A stretch of DNA of 64,000 nucleotides from CAZWSX01 sp964636985 (GCA_964636985.1 CAZWSX010000002.1:310001-374000), one strand, 5' to 3'. Shown: positions 9,362-18,497, counted from the stretch's first letter. Made by a program: numbers and translations. The notes: generated by a model from the letters alone, not told the origin.

Positions 9362-10834
9362 TTGATCTCCAACGCGTCCCTAAAAACGTCATCGTTAAAA
9401 GAGCTCTTCGAACTCGCGAAATCGCGAGGTGTAGAAGGCTATCGTTCTATGAACCGCGACCAACTGATTCGCAAACTGGGTTCGTCCAAACCGGCCAAAG
9501 CCGAAATCGCGAAGCCCAGCAAGGGCGCGATGCCAAAGGACGCGGCTTCCAAAAGCGATAAGGGCAAAACGGCGCCTCCTGCCAAGGGGGCCCCTAGTAA
9601 GTCGGCCAAGCCGGCTGCACTGGCTAAGGCGCCTGCGCCTAAGGCGGCTGCCGCCCCAAAAGCCATTGCTCCCAAGGCTCCAGTTGCCAAAGCGGTTGCT
9701 AAGTCGACTAAGCCCGCTCCGAAGTCAGCTGCCCCCGCGAAGACAGTTGCACCGGCGAAGGCCCCGGCCATCACGAAGGCTCCTCCTGCGGCGAAAACCC
9801 CTGCACCGGCCAAGGTTGCGCCTCCTCCCAAGGTTGCGGCCAAGCCGACTAAGCCCGCTGGAAAGCCTGTCTCGGGCAAAGCGGTTGCCACCAAAGGCTC
9901 GAGTAAGACACCGCCCATTTCAGCGGCGAAGGCTGCCCGGATTTCGCAAAAGATCAACGCGGCGACCGAGAAGCGTCAGCAACAAAAAGACCTTTCCACT
10001 GCGACAATGCAGCGCAGCAGCGACCCTAAGAAGAAGGTCGAGAAGGATCGCATCGTTCTGTTGGTTCGCGATCCCTACTGGATTCACGCTTGTTGGGAAG
10101 TGACGCACAATGCCGTTCATCGCGCCGAAAAGGCGATGTCCGAGCAATGGCATACCGCGCGGCCGGTGCTGCGGATGATTGAAGTCGATGCGGGAACGAC
10201 CACCAGCACCGCCGAAAAGGTGAGCCGCGATATCGACGTCCACGGCGGCGTGCAGAACTGGTACATCGAAATTCAAGACCCGCCCAAGAGCTACCGCGCC
10301 GAACTCGGCTACCTGGCGATCAATGGAAAGTTCTTCGCGATTGCCCGCAGCAACGTCGTGACGACTCCCGCGCCCGGAACGAGCGATTCGATCGACGAGA
10401 ACTGGGCTGCCGTGGCACAAGACGCCGACAAGATCTACTCGATGTCGGGCGGCTTCAGCGACGAGCACATTTCGAGCGACCTGCAAGAGTTGTTCGAAGA
10501 GCGCCTGCGTCGCCCGATGAGCTCGCCATTGAACACCTTCGGCTCAGGCGCCGAGCGCCTGGCAGGCCGGCCGCAAGAATTCCGCTTCCATGTCGACGCC
10601 GCGCTGGTCATCTTTGGAACGACCAAGCCTGACGCGAAGGTCTTCCTCGATAAGAAGCCCGTGAAGGTCCGCGAAGACGGCAGTTTTACCGAACTCTGGG
10701 CGATGCCCGACAAGCGGCAAGTGATCCCAATCACGGCCACCACGGTCGACGGCGTGGAGCAACGCGTGGTGGTGATCGCCGTGGAACGGAACACCAAGGT
10801 GCTGGAGCCGATGACTCGCGATTCAGCGGATTAG
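9362..10834 (+). CDS. DUF4912 domain protein with N-terminal Rho-N/SAP-like domain
   Basis: I chose the TTG at 9362 because GGAGGG lies five bases upstream; the open frame extends further but that part looks non-coding. The product has 490 residues. Residues 1-40 (LKELFELAKSRGVEGYRSMN) resemble the N-terminal domain of Rho, a small nucleic-acid-binding helical fold. Residues 40-190 are a low-complexity Lys/Ala/Pro linker. From about 220 comes the DUF4912 core (RIVLLVRDPYWIHACWEV). DUF4912 has no established biochemical role. The linker and Rho-N part suggest DNA or RNA association. Confidence 0.85.
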   Translation: MISNASLKTSSLKELFELAKSRGVEGYRSMNRDQLIRKLGSSKPAKAEIAKPSKGAMPKDAASKSDKGKTAPPAKGAPSKSAKPAALAKAPAPKAAAAPKAIAPKAPVAKAVAKSTKPAPKSAAPAKTVAPAKAPAITKAPPAAKTPAPAKVAPPPKVAAKPTKPAGKPVSGKAVATKGSSKTPPISAAKAARISQKINAATEKRQQQKDLSTATMQRSSDPKKKVEKDRIVLLVRDPYWIHACWEVTHNAVHRAEKAMSEQWHTARPVLRMIEVDAGTTTSTAEKVSRDIDVHGGVQNWYIEIQDPPKSYRAELGYLAINGKFFAIARSNVVTTPAPGTSDSIDENWAAVAQDADKIYSMSGGFSDEHISSDLQELFEERLRRPMSSPLNTFGSGAERLAGRPQEFRFHVDAALVIFGTTKPDAKVFLDKKPVKVREDGSFTELWAMPDKRQVIPITATTVDGVEQRVVVIAVERNTKVLEPMTRDSAD

Positions 10835-10840
10835 TAGGAA

Positions 10841-10878
10841 GGCTCCAGGCTTCGGGCGACAGGCTCCAGGTGGGAGCC
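10841..10878. repeat. Short direct repeat between genes
   Basis: AGGCTCCAGG occurs twice (10841-10850 and 10861-10870), followed by TGGGAGCC, which can pair with GGCTCC. This occupies the gap between the DUF4912 gene and the methyltransferase gene. It may fold into a weak hairpin. Confidence 0.4.
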
Positions 10879-10905
10879 AGCCCAGGTTTTCGCGGGGATG
10901 TCGTG

Positions 10906-11430
10906 ATGTCGACGGTCTGTGGCCATTCTTTTGAGACGTCTTTGGGTTGGTTCCATGTTGTGTGGAACGACGAGGATGAGTCGCTGCTCTCGGTGGCTGT
11001 TGCCCGATCGAGCGAAGCCGCTGCGCGGAAAGCTTGTTCGCTTAAGGTCGGCGAGTGGAAGGCCAAGGTCCCCAAGGAATTCGCGGGGCTTGTGAAGCGG
11101 CTCACTCGCTACTGCGAAGGCGCGAAAGACGACTTCGGCGATCTCGAATTGCCGCTCGGTCATCTCACCGAGTTCCAGCGGGCGGTGGTTGATGCTTGTC
11201 GAGCCATCCCGCGCGGGCAAACACGCAGCTACGCACAACTAGCCAAGTCAGCGGGGCGCCCCAAAGCAGCGCGTGCCGTGGGCAACGTGATGCGAGGCAA
11301 TCGCTGGCCGATCTTAATTCCCTGTCATCGCGTGGTTAGCGCTAGCGGAGGAATTGGCGGCTACACGTCGCCGCGGGGACTTGATCTCAAGCGGATTCTT
11401 CTCCGCATGGAAGGCGTGGCGAGTCGGTGA
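10906..11430 (+). CDS. ogt: Methylated-DNA--protein-cysteine S-methyltransferase
   Basis: This is a suicide repair protein that moves the alkyl group from O6-alkylguanine to its own cysteine. The active-site motif IPCHRVV is present (Cys140 from the chosen start), preceded by VGNVMRGN and the DNA-binding helix FQRAVVDACRAIPRGQTRSY. The ATG at 10906 is preferred over 10870 because GGGG lies upstream and residues before it look unrelated. The product is 174 residues, the normal size of a single-domain Ogt/MGMT enzyme without an AdaA domain. Confidence 0.93.
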   Translation: MSTVCGHSFETSLGWFHVVWNDEDESLLSVAVARSSEAAARKACSLKVGEWKAKVPKEFAGLVKRLTRYCEGAKDDFGDLELPLGHLTEFQRAVVDACRAIPRGQTRSYAQLAKSAGRPKAARAVGNVMRGNRWPILIPCHRVVSASGGIGGYTSPRGLDLKRILLRMEGVASR

Positions 11431-11439
11431 CTTCGTGTT

Positions 11440-11475
11440 TTGAAACACAGAGGCATGGAGGACACGGAGAGCGGG
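11440..11475. repeat. CACGGAGGC-type intergenic repeat, family C
   Basis: The sequence ...GAAACACAGAGGCATGGAGG followed by ACACGGAG matches the motif seen more fully at 27644-27790 and in reduced form at 18434-18470. It lies in the convergent gap after the ogt gene. Confidence 0.45.
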
Positions 11476-11596
11476 AGAAGGGGTGAGTGGGAGATGGGGA
11501 GTGAAGGTACTTCACTTCGCAAATCAAAAATTATCAATCATCAATCGATTAATCCTCACACGAGCTCTCGCTGGCCCAAATTGCAGTCCGCACCGC

Positions 11597-11622
11597 GCAC
11601 AGACAGGATTGTCTGTGCCACT
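11597..11622. repeat. Family B hairpin between convergent genes
   Basis: GCACAGACAGGATTGTCTGTGC forms a near-perfect hairpin (GCACAGACA / TGTCTGTGC). The same arm occurs at 18471-18497. Because it sits between convergent stops (11430 and 11626) it may also act as a transcription terminator for one or both genes. Confidence 0.6.
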
Positions 11623-11625
11623 TTC

Positions 11626-12096
11626 TTAAGCCAAGCGGAACACAGCCAGCACGACAAAGATGTGCATGGCGAAGGACGACCACAGGAAGCCGAGTTGCCA
11701 CGGTTCGCGCGCGGGGTTCTTTAAGAAACGTCGCGCTAGGAAGGCTCCGGGCCAGCCGCCTGCTAGTGCGAATGCGTAGTAGGCGTTTGAACCGAGCTTC
11801 CATCCACCGAGGTTGAGAGCGAGGCCTCCTTGGGCCATGGCGTAGCAAAGCCCGCTGCTGACGAGCGACCAGAGCAAGTAGATCCAGGGCCAGCGTTCGA
11901 GCGTCATCCCTTTGCTCAGAGATCCGAGCAGTAGGATCGTTCCGGCAACTACGAGCCAGCTGGAAGCGATGCGTGCTCCCCAGTAGACCGACTTTTCGGA
12001 GAGCTGGGTCATCGACGGGCTGTCGGTGGAAAAAGGAGATGCATTTCGCATGGTTCGATCAGGGGGCTCGAACAAAGAATCGTCGGAACAAAGCAA
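11626..12096 (-). CDS. DUF1294 family small membrane protein
   Basis: The 156 residues have about four membrane helices, and the DUF1294 signature is near the C-terminus (YYAFALAGGWPGAFLARRFL). I use the TTG start at 12096 because GGGAGG lies eight bases before it; ATG codons at 12051 and 12012 lack such a site. DUF1294 often occurs fused to a cold-shock domain, which is absent here. Function is unknown. Confidence 0.8.
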   Translation of the reverse strand: MLCSDDSLFEPPDRTMRNASPFSTDSPSMTQLSEKSVYWGARIASSWLVVAGTILLLGSLSKGMTLERWPWIYLLWSLVSSGLCYAMAQGGLALNLGGWKLGSNAYYAFALAGGWPGAFLARRFLKNPAREPWQLGFLWSSFAMHIFVVLAVFRLA

Positions 12097-12192
12097 AAAA
12101 GCAACCTCCCCAATAGCGACACGAACCAGGTTGCCCGGCCGCTACAGGTTATTCGTGCTGAAGCGGGAAATCTTGCCTCGCTGCGGGCCGTT

Positions 12193-13347
12193 TTAGGACG
12201 ATCCCAGCTTGGAATAGCCCCACTCGTCGAACGACCGCCACCAAGCCGACGCGATGCGATCCCGATCTTGTGGCGGAAGAGGGGCGAAGGAGTTTTTTTC
12301 GTAGCCGGAGAGCCCAGCCACGTACGCGGCTACTTTGGGGCGAGCGTATTCGAAATCGGGCAGGTTCAGCGTGCGATAGACGTGCGCGAGTTGCTCGATG
12401 GGATCGCGCGCCAGATCGCTGTAGCTGATTTCACACAATTGGTATTCCGGTAGGCGTGGCCGCTGCGCGAAATACTCGGCGTGGACTTCGGCGTAGTCGC
12501 GAAGGATTTCGTCGCCAGTGACCTGGTGCGTTTGCAAGGCCCACCATTCCAAAACGCGCTGCCAGGTGTGGAGATTCGATTGGTACACCGCAAATGGATC
12601 GCGATGAATGAACACGAATTTCGCGTCGGGAAACATTTCCAGGAGCACGCCGAGCCTTGCCATGTGGCCAGGTGATTTCAGGATCAGCGGGCGCTGGAAT
12701 TTGAACGTGAGCTTTTGGAGAAATCGGAGCAGCGTTTGTTTCCAACGCTCGCGCTCGCGTGGCGATAGATCCGTGAGACAAAGATAGCGATGGAAGGCGG
12801 CGCCGTTTCGCGGAAAGATTGCTGATTCCAACATGCACGAGAGCCCGCTCGGCACCAGAACGAACTCGTCTTCTTGCGGTTCAAGCGGGCCCGCTTTGAC
12901 GTTGTCCATGATTCGCTGGGTGGGCATGAATCGGGCCAGCGCCGCCGATCCCTTGGTTTCAGTCGATAGAAAAGTATGGGGAAAGAGGACCTGATAGGTG
13001 TTGGGAAAGGCGAAGCGGTCGTCGACTGCCAAGAGATTGTGGAGGTGCGTCGTGCCGCTTCGCCAGTAGCCTAAGACGAAGAGTGGCGGAGGGACCGTCG
13101 TTTCCCTAATCGCCGCACTGTAGCGCCACCATTCGAGGAAGCGGTAACCGGAGTTGAGGCAGCTGTTTGCCGTGATGAAAGCCGCCCGCGGCCAGTAACG
13201 AATATCGACAGCGAACCGAGCGCGTAACAGAATCGCCAGCCAGTCGCCGAGCGTAACGCCGCTGAACCCGCCGGGGCCAATTTCCTTGATGAGCCGCTGC
13301 GACCAACGAAGCGGGGTTTTTGTCGCAGGAGGGTTTGAAGCGGCCAT
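12193..13347 (-). CDS. Sulfotransferase family protein
   Basis: The 384-residue product should transfer sulfate from PAPS to an unknown acceptor. The 5'-phosphosulfate-binding loop is GYWRSGTTHL at residues 93-102. The 3'-phosphate-binding motif is in FVFIHRDPFAVYQSN, with Arg, Asp and Ser in place. The N-terminal 85 residues precede the core fold. Planctomycetes carry many sulfotransferases and sulfatases; the acceptor cannot be deduced. No operon partner is apparent. Confidence 0.88.
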   Translation of the reverse strand: MAASNPPATKTPLRWSQRLIKEIGPGGFSGVTLGDWLAILLRARFAVDIRYWPRAAFITANSCLNSGYRFLEWWRYSAAIRETTVPPPLFVLGYWRSGTTHLHNLLAVDDRFAFPNTYQVLFPHTFLSTETKGSAALARFMPTQRIMDNVKAGPLEPQEDEFVLVPSGLSCMLESAIFPRNGAAFHRYLCLTDLSPRERERWKQTLLRFLQKLTFKFQRPLILKSPGHMARLGVLLEMFPDAKFVFIHRDPFAVYQSNLHTWQRVLEWWALQTHQVTGDEILRDYAEVHAEYFAQRPRLPEYQLCEISYSDLARDPIEQLAHVYRTLNLPDFEYARPKVAAYVAGLSGYEKNSFAPLPPQDRDRIASAWWRSFDEWGYSKLGSS

Positions 13348-13438
13348 GGTGTTCGCCTTGGTCCAGGATGGCTCATTCCTGGTTGGCGGTCATTCTACTT
13401 GGCCTGCGAGTTACTGAGGCCGAATTAACGACGCCGGA

Positions 13439-14293
13439 TTACTGACACAGGGCGCGCAACTGCCGCAGGTTGATGGCGTCCCACTCTTCGCCTTCATGAA
13501 TTCCCTTGGGGGTCTCCAGGTACATGGGAATCTTTTTGAATCGCTCGTCGGTGAGCAGGTGGTGGAAGGGTTCCAGCCCGAGCTTTCCGTGGCCGATGTG
13601 TTCGTGGCGATCGACGCGGGAGCCGAAATCTTTTTTGCTGTCGTTGAGGTGAAAGGCTGCGATCCGCTCGACGCCGATCAGCGAATCGAACTCGCGGAAA
13701 GTTGCCAAATAATCTTTGCGATCGATCAGCGGATAGCCGGCCGCGAAGAGGTGACAGGTATCGACGCAGATCCCGAGTCGCTCGCCCTGCTTGGTTTGCG
13801 AAATCATGCCGCTGAGGTGTTCGAACCGCCAGCCCAAGCTATTCCCCTGCCCGGCCGTGGTTTCGAGCAGGATCTTTGCGCCGTTTTTGGGGGCCATCTC
13901 ATGGATTCGATCGATCGCGGCCACGACGCGAGCGATGCCTTCCTCGGGGCTGCGATCGGCATGTGAACCGGGATGAAGGACCACGCCGTGGATGCCGAGC
14001 AGTGTCGCCCGCGCGAGTTCGATGACCATGGCATCGATCGATTTTTGCCAGAGCTCGTCGCTGAAACTCCCCAGGTTGATCAGGTACGATGCGTGCGAAG
14101 TCGGGAGTTGGAGGTTGTTGCGTTTGACGGCGTCGAGGAAAAGTTGCGATTCATTGTCCGCAATGGGTTTGGCGCGCCATTGGTTGTTATTCTTGGTGAA
14201 GACTTGGACGGTCTCCATTCCGAGTTTGCCTGCGGCGTCGGCGGCTTTGTAGTAGCCGCCGGCGATCGACATGTGTGCTCCTAAGATCGGCAT
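13439..14293 (-). CDS. nfo: Endonuclease IV (AP endonuclease)
   Basis: This is a base-excision repair enzyme that cleaves the DNA backbone at abasic sites. The 284-residue TIM-barrel shows the zinc-ligand motifs VVLHPGSH, ICVDTCHLFAAGY and HLNDSKKDFGSRVDRHEHIG. The start ATG at 14293 is preceded by AGAGGA on the minus strand. It begins only nine bases from the start of the divergent small gene at 14303, so each gene's translation signal lies inside or against the other's 5' end. Confidence 0.96.
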   Translation of the reverse strand: MPILGAHMSIAGGYYKAADAAGKLGMETVQVFTKNNNQWRAKPIADNESQLFLDAVKRNNLQLPTSHASYLINLGSFSDELWQKSIDAMVIELARATLLGIHGVVLHPGSHADRSPEEGIARVVAAIDRIHEMAPKNGAKILLETTAGQGNSLGWRFEHLSGMISQTKQGERLGICVDTCHLFAAGYPLIDRKDYLATFREFDSLIGVERIAAFHLNDSKKDFGSRVDRHEHIGHGKLGLEPFHHLLTDERFKKIPMYLETPKGIHEGEEWDAINLRQLRALCQ

Positions 14294-14302
14294 TCGTCCT
14301 CT

Positions 14303-14521
14303 ATGGTTTCACGTAAAGAGTTCAGCGGCACGATCGTGGAAGTGAAGGACAGCCAGATAGTCGTACGGCTGGATGATGGAACGGAGATTTTATGTGGTGG
14401 ACTAAAAGAGGTGCATCGAAAGTGGGGCCTCTATTCTGTTCCGATAGGGCTGAGAGTCAAAGTTAGCCAAGACTTGGAGACCGACAAGAGAAGGGCCCGA
14501 ATTATCGAGATCGTAACGTGA
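14303..14521 (+). CDS. Small IF-1-like (S1/OB-fold) protein
   Basis: The 72 residues resemble translation initiation factor IF-1: GTIVEVKDSQIVVRLDDGTE corresponds to the IF-1 beta-barrel start, and the end RRARIIEIVT matches the last strand. IF-1 also has about 72 residues. The middle is diverged, with CGGLKEVHRKWG in place of the usual AHISGKMRK. It may be a paralogous RNA-binding protein rather than the true InfA. No clear Shine-Dalgarno precedes it. The last bases overlap the next gene's GTG start (GTGA), implying translational coupling. Confidence 0.6.
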   Translation: MVSRKEFSGTIVEVKDSQIVVRLDDGTEILCGGLKEVHRKWGLYSVPIGLRVKVSQDLETDKRRARIIEIVT

Positions 14522-15024
14522 AGATGCTCCTCCGCCACGAAACGCCCGCCGACATCGCAGCAACCCACCACGTCAACGCCGCGGCCTTCGGCCGTGAGGA
14601 CGAAGCGAACCTCGTCGATGCCCTGCGCGCGGGCGCTCACGTTCGGCTTTCGCTGGTGGCGGAATGCGATTCGCAAATCGTGGGACACATTTTGTTCACC
14701 GAGATGGCAATAGTCACCGATGCACAACCGATTTCGGCGCTCTCCCTGGCGCCGTTGGCTGTGCTGCCTGACTTTCAGCGCCGCGGGATCGGTGCGGCCT
14801 TGGTTCGTCGCGGTTTGGAATTGGCTCGCGAGCAGGGTCATCGGATCGTGATTGTTCTTGGGCACGAGGATTACTATCCACGATTTGGTTTTTCGAGCGA
14901 ACTGGCGCGATCGATCGATTCCCCTTTTGTGGGGCCGTCGTGGATGGCCGTGGAGCTAGCTCCCGGCGCGCTCGCTGGTGTCTCGGGTCGAGCGAAGTAT
15001 GCCCCGCCGTTTGGCATCGAGTAG
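14518..15024 (+). CDS. GNAT family N-acetyltransferase (YhbS-like)
   Basis: The 168 residues have a GNAT fold. The acetyl-CoA-binding motif A is LAVLPDFQRRGIGAALVRRG, followed by IVLGHEDYYPRFGF, a segment typical of the YhbS subgroup. It starts at GTG 14518 and overlaps the preceding stop by GTGA; an ATG two codons later is possible. The substrate is unknown. The overlap suggests co-expression with the IF-1-like gene. Confidence 0.88.
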   Translation: MKMLLRHETPADIAATHHVNAAAFGREDEANLVDALRAGAHVRLSLVAECDSQIVGHILFTEMAIVTDAQPISALSLAPLAVLPDFQRRGIGAALVRRGLELAREQGHRIVIVLGHEDYYPRFGFSSELARSIDSPFVGPSWMAVELAPGALAGVSGRAKYAPPFGIE

Positions 15025-15131
15025 CCGCTTCTTGTTTCCGCGGCCAAAGTGGCTTAATTTGCCTAGTGGGCTCAGTTTGCCGTGCCATGCTTCTCGTCGC
15101 TCCCTCTCCCTCTTCGAATCCATTCGCCGAC

Positions 15132-16769
15132 ATGAACCTATTTGCGATTCGCTGCCTGGTTGTGCTTGCCTTGGGATTCACCTTTTCGGGCTGCGACGAT
15201 CTTCAGTTCGGCAAGCCGAAGAAGATCGTTCGCACTTCCGGCGGTTCGACTAAGCCCAAAGAGGCTCCAGAGGAAAAGACGACGAGCGCTTCGGAAAAGA
15301 CGCCCGCAAAGAAGACCTCAGGCAAGGCGACGAAAATCGTCGCGGCCGAACCCATCAAGCTGGCCCCCTCCATGGAAGATAAGTTCATGGCGCGGGTGGG
15401 CGACCTGATTCGGCAAAACGTCGAAGACGGGCCGACGCTGGTGGTGTGGTTGATCGACCGAAGCGAAAGTGCCGCCACTTTGGCCGATAAGGTGGCCAGT
15501 GGTGTCCCGAAGATTCTGCAGCAGGAGTCAATCAAAGAGACGCTTGCGGCGAAGCCCGATCAATTGCAGATGGCAGTGGCTTTGTTCAGCGAGGGGGTTG
15601 AGTACGCACTCGAGGAGCCCTCGTCCGATTCGGCTGAGATTTCCAAGGTGTTGGCCAAGCGATTGCCGAACAACAGCGGCAAGGAGATGACTTTTTCGGC
15701 TGTGGCCGAAGTCGCCGAGAAGTACGCACCGCGTCGAACGGGGGGGCGCCAACTCATCTTGGCGCTCGTCACCGATGAAGTGGGCGACGACATCGATCAA
15801 CTGGAACCGGCTATCGCCGCCGCCAAAAAGGCGCGGATGCAAGTGTATGTGATGGGCCCGCCTGCTCCGTTCGGCACGACCAACCCGCTGGGGATTCGCG
15901 GCTTTATGCCTTCGGACAAGGACGCCATGAAGGGCGACCACTCGCCGAAGCACGGCCCCGAGACGCCGCAAAGCCAATTGGCTCCCCTCGCGTTTTGGAA
16001 CAGCGGCTACGGTGCGGGCGACGCGCTGATGGTGATTGATTCCGGTTTTGGTCCATGGGGCTTGGAGCGGCTCTGCCGCTCGACCGACGGCGCTTACCTC
16101 GCGATGCGCCCAGGCGATTCCGACGGGGGCGGGTTCATCGGCAGCCGCTGGCCGACCTCGGCCGCGATGCGCTACGAACAATCGGTGATGAACAAGTATG
16201 CCCCGGAATACAGCGTCACCTACGAGAAGTACCTCGAATCGATCGAAGCCAACAAAGCGAAGAAGGCGCTCGTCGCCACTGCGAAGCTCGATCGCTCCGA
16301 CGCGCTCACGGCCCCGCAAATGCGTTTCGATCAACAGAACGAAGCGCAAATGAAGAACACGCTCGACCGAGCCCAGCAAGCAGCGGCGAAGCTTGAGCCG
16401 ACGGTTGACAAGATTTATCAATCGCTCCAGTCGGGCGAGAGCGAACGCAGCAAACTCGATACGCCGCGCTGGAAGGCATCGTACGATTTGGCACTGGGAC
16501 GTGCTTGCGCCGCGAATGCCCGCATCCAAGGTTACAACGCGATGCTCGCCGCGCTGAAGCGAGGAAAGAGCTTCACCAAGCCCGGAGCCAAAACGTGGGT
16601 CCTGAACCCGAGCGACAAAATCGAAACGGGGAGTGCCATTAAGAGCATGGCTGATAAGGGGAAGAAGCTGCTGGAAGGAATCGTGAAAGATCATCCCGGA
16701 ACACCCTGGGCGGCCCTGGCCCAAGAGGAGTTGAAAACGCCGCTGGGTTGGCAGTGGGATGAGGAGTAG
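15132..16769 (+). CDS. vWA-domain lipoprotein
   Basis: The start at 15132 gives a lipoprotein signal, LVVLALGFTFSGC, with the lipidated Cys in the FSGC box. A Lys/Thr-rich linker follows (about residues 25-80). A von Willebrand A-like domain begins at about 95 with the metal-site motif LIDRSES (DxSxS), and TDE later in ALVTDEVGDD. The C-terminal half is largely helical and of no known family. The product is 545 residues. It is probably an envelope-anchored protein that binds a partner through a metal site; the partner is not evident from context. Confidence 0.75.
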   Translation: MNLFAIRCLVVLALGFTFSGCDDLQFGKPKKIVRTSGGSTKPKEAPEEKTTSASEKTPAKKTSGKATKIVAAEPIKLAPSMEDKFMARVGDLIRQNVEDGPTLVVWLIDRSESAATLADKVASGVPKILQQESIKETLAAKPDQLQMAVALFSEGVEYALEEPSSDSAEISKVLAKRLPNNSGKEMTFSAVAEVAEKYAPRRTGGRQLILALVTDEVGDDIDQLEPAIAAAKKARMQVYVMGPPAPFGTTNPLGIRGFMPSDKDAMKGDHSPKHGPETPQSQLAPLAFWNSGYGAGDALMVIDSGFGPWGLERLCRSTDGAYLAMRPGDSDGGGFIGSRWPTSAAMRYEQSVMNKYAPEYSVTYEKYLESIEANKAKKALVATAKLDRSDALTAPQMRFDQQNEAQMKNTLDRAQQAAAKLEPTVDKIYQSLQSGESERSKLDTPRWKASYDLALGRACAANARIQGYNAMLAALKRGKSFTKPGAKTWVLNPSDKIETGSAIKSMADKGKKLLEGIVKDHPGTPWAALAQEELKTPLGWQWDEE

Positions 16770-17149
16770 GAAGGTTGGACCGCTCTCCCGAGCGATCCCT
16801 CGTTGGCGTCGATCAACCGAAAACGGCGGTGTTTCCCGCAATGCGGAGTCCACTTTGTGCGACTCGGGAGAGTCGCACCACTTTCTTGCGACTTGTGAGC
16901 CACCCTGGGTCGAGTTACATTGGCACGCGTAGGGATTTGCGGCCGCTTGCAGCCTCGACTGCTAAAGAGCCACCTGATCCGGGAAATGTCGTTAGCGATT
17001 GGATGTGCTAGCGGCCCAGATTTCCTCCCCCCTGCGCGAGCGATTCTCCTAGAGATCGGCTCCTTTCGCGCGGAATGGGATCAGGTTTCTCCGATGTCTC
17101 GCGAACGCCGCCGCGTCCCAAGTGTTTCCTTTGATTTGGCGTGGCTGTT
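16770..17149. other. Intergenic region with hairpins (family D)
   Basis: GTGCGACTC-ggga-GAGTCGCAC at 16857-16878 is a perfect nine-pair hairpin, and CGCTCTCCCGAGCG near 16790 is a smaller one. A related GTGTGACTC-tccg-GAGTCGCA hairpin is at about 37735-37755. No gene is supported here. The region probably contains the terminator of the lipoprotein gene and the promoter of the next gene. Confidence 0.55.
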
Positions 17150-18373
17150 ATGACTCGCGACTCTGATACTGCTCCTTCCAATACCGATACACCGCAACCT
17201 TGGCGGCGCGGGCTCTCGACCGAATCGGTCCATGCCGGCGAAGCCCGCCAGAAGTACGGCGACGCGATCACCGACGCGATCGTGTGCGCATCGACCTACA
17301 CCTTTCCCGATACGCAGGCGGTGCTCGATCTGCTCGATCAAAAGATCGAGCGCGAAGAATACGGCCGCTACGGCAATCCTAACGAGAAGGTTGTCGAGCG
17401 CAAGCTCGCGGCGCTCGACGGTGCTGAGGAGGGGCTACTTTACTCCAGCGGTATGGCGGCGATCGTCGGTTTGCTGATGGCGAATCTCTCGAGCGGCGAC
17501 GAGGTTGTCTTCTTCGACGAGTGTTACCACCGCAGCCGTGAATTTTGCATCAAGCATCTGTCGCGCTTCGGCGTCGTCTCGAGGCAGGTCAAAACGGGCG
17601 ACTACGCGGCGATGGATGCCGTGGTCAACAAGAAGACCAAGTTGCTGATCAGCGAGTCACCTACCAACCCGCATCTGAGCGTGATCGACCTGGAGCGCTT
17701 CGCCGAGATCGGCCGCAAGCACGGCGTCGATACGCTGATCGATGCGACGCTGGCCACGCCGTACAACATTCGTCCGCTGGAATACGGCGTCGACTATGTG
17801 TGGCACTCCGCGACCAAGTACCTGGGCGGGCACAACGATCTGCTGGCGGGCGTGCTGCTAGGATCAAAAGCGAAGCTCGCAGCCGCTCGGACGCTGCGCG
17901 GAACGCTCGGCGCGGTGAACTCGCCTCACAACATGTATCTGCTGGAGCGAGGGCTTAAGACGTTTGAACTGCGGATGACTCGCCACAACGAAAACGGCCA
18001 GCGACTGGCCGAGTTCCTGGTCGGCCACCGCCGCGTGGATCGCGTGTGGTACCCGGGGCTCGAATCGCATCCCGGCCACGACATCGCTAAGCGGCAGATG
18101 CGAGGCTTCGGCGGGCTGATCACGTTTACCGTTCGCGGCGCGACGTGGCGCCAAACCGCCGATGTTGTCGATCGCTGTCAGATCGCTCGAATCGGACCGA
18201 GCCTGGGTGGCGTCGAGACACTCATCGAGCAGCCGCTCGTGATGAGCTACTGGAACTACACGCCCGAGCAGCGAGAAGCGTTTGGCATCTACGACAACAT
18301 GATCCGCCTGGCATGCGGGATCGAGAACGCGGAAGACCTGATCAGCGACTTGCGGCAGGCGCTGGAGGGGTAA
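17150..18373 (+). CDS. Cys/Met-metabolism PLP-dependent enzyme (cystathionine gamma-synthase-like)
   Basis: The 407-residue enzyme belongs to the trans-sulfuration fold-type I group. The PLP lysine is Lys223 in HSATKYLGGHND. Other landmarks are EEYGRYGNPNEKVVE, the YSSGMAAI cofactor loop and LSVIDLERF. The substrate-side residues cannot separate cystathionine gamma-synthase, gamma-lyase or O-acetylhomoserine sulfhydrylase by eye. I chose ATG 17150 over GTG 17141. It stands alone, with repeats on both sides. Confidence 0.88.
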   Translation: MTRDSDTAPSNTDTPQPWRRGLSTESVHAGEARQKYGDAITDAIVCASTYTFPDTQAVLDLLDQKIEREEYGRYGNPNEKVVERKLAALDGAEEGLLYSSGMAAIVGLLMANLSSGDEVVFFDECYHRSREFCIKHLSRFGVVSRQVKTGDYAAMDAVVNKKTKLLISESPTNPHLSVIDLERFAEIGRKHGVDTLIDATLATPYNIRPLEYGVDYVWHSATKYLGGHNDLLAGVLLGSKAKLAAARTLRGTLGAVNSPHNMYLLERGLKTFELRMTRHNENGQRLAEFLVGHRRVDRVWYPGLESHPGHDIAKRQMRGFGGLITFTVRGATWRQTADVVDRCQIARIGPSLGGVETLIEQPLVMSYWNYTPEQREAFGIYDNMIRLACGIENAEDLISDLRQALEG

Positions 18374-18379
18374 GAAAAA

Positions 18380-18497
18380 GTAGCACGGACATTCCTGTCC
18401 GTGCGAAGTGCGGCCGCTTTAGTGAGGCGGCAAAATCTCACACGAAGACACTAAGCCACAAAGAAGAAAAGTGGCACAGACAATCCTGTCTGTGCGC
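18380..18497. repeat. Family B repeat, long copy
   Basis: The copy begins GTAGCACGGACATTCCTGTC and its left arm pairs as GCACGGACA/TGTCCGTGC. The phrase GAAGTGCGGCCGCTTT follows. The right end is GTGGCACAGACAATCCTGTC followed by TGTGC, a second hairpin. A family C fragment lies inside (18434-18470). It separates two convergent genes. Confidence 0.7.

Noticed and set aside
15108..15120. TTCGAATCC resembling a tRNA T-loop
   Set aside because: No acceptor stem or anticodon arm can be built around it.
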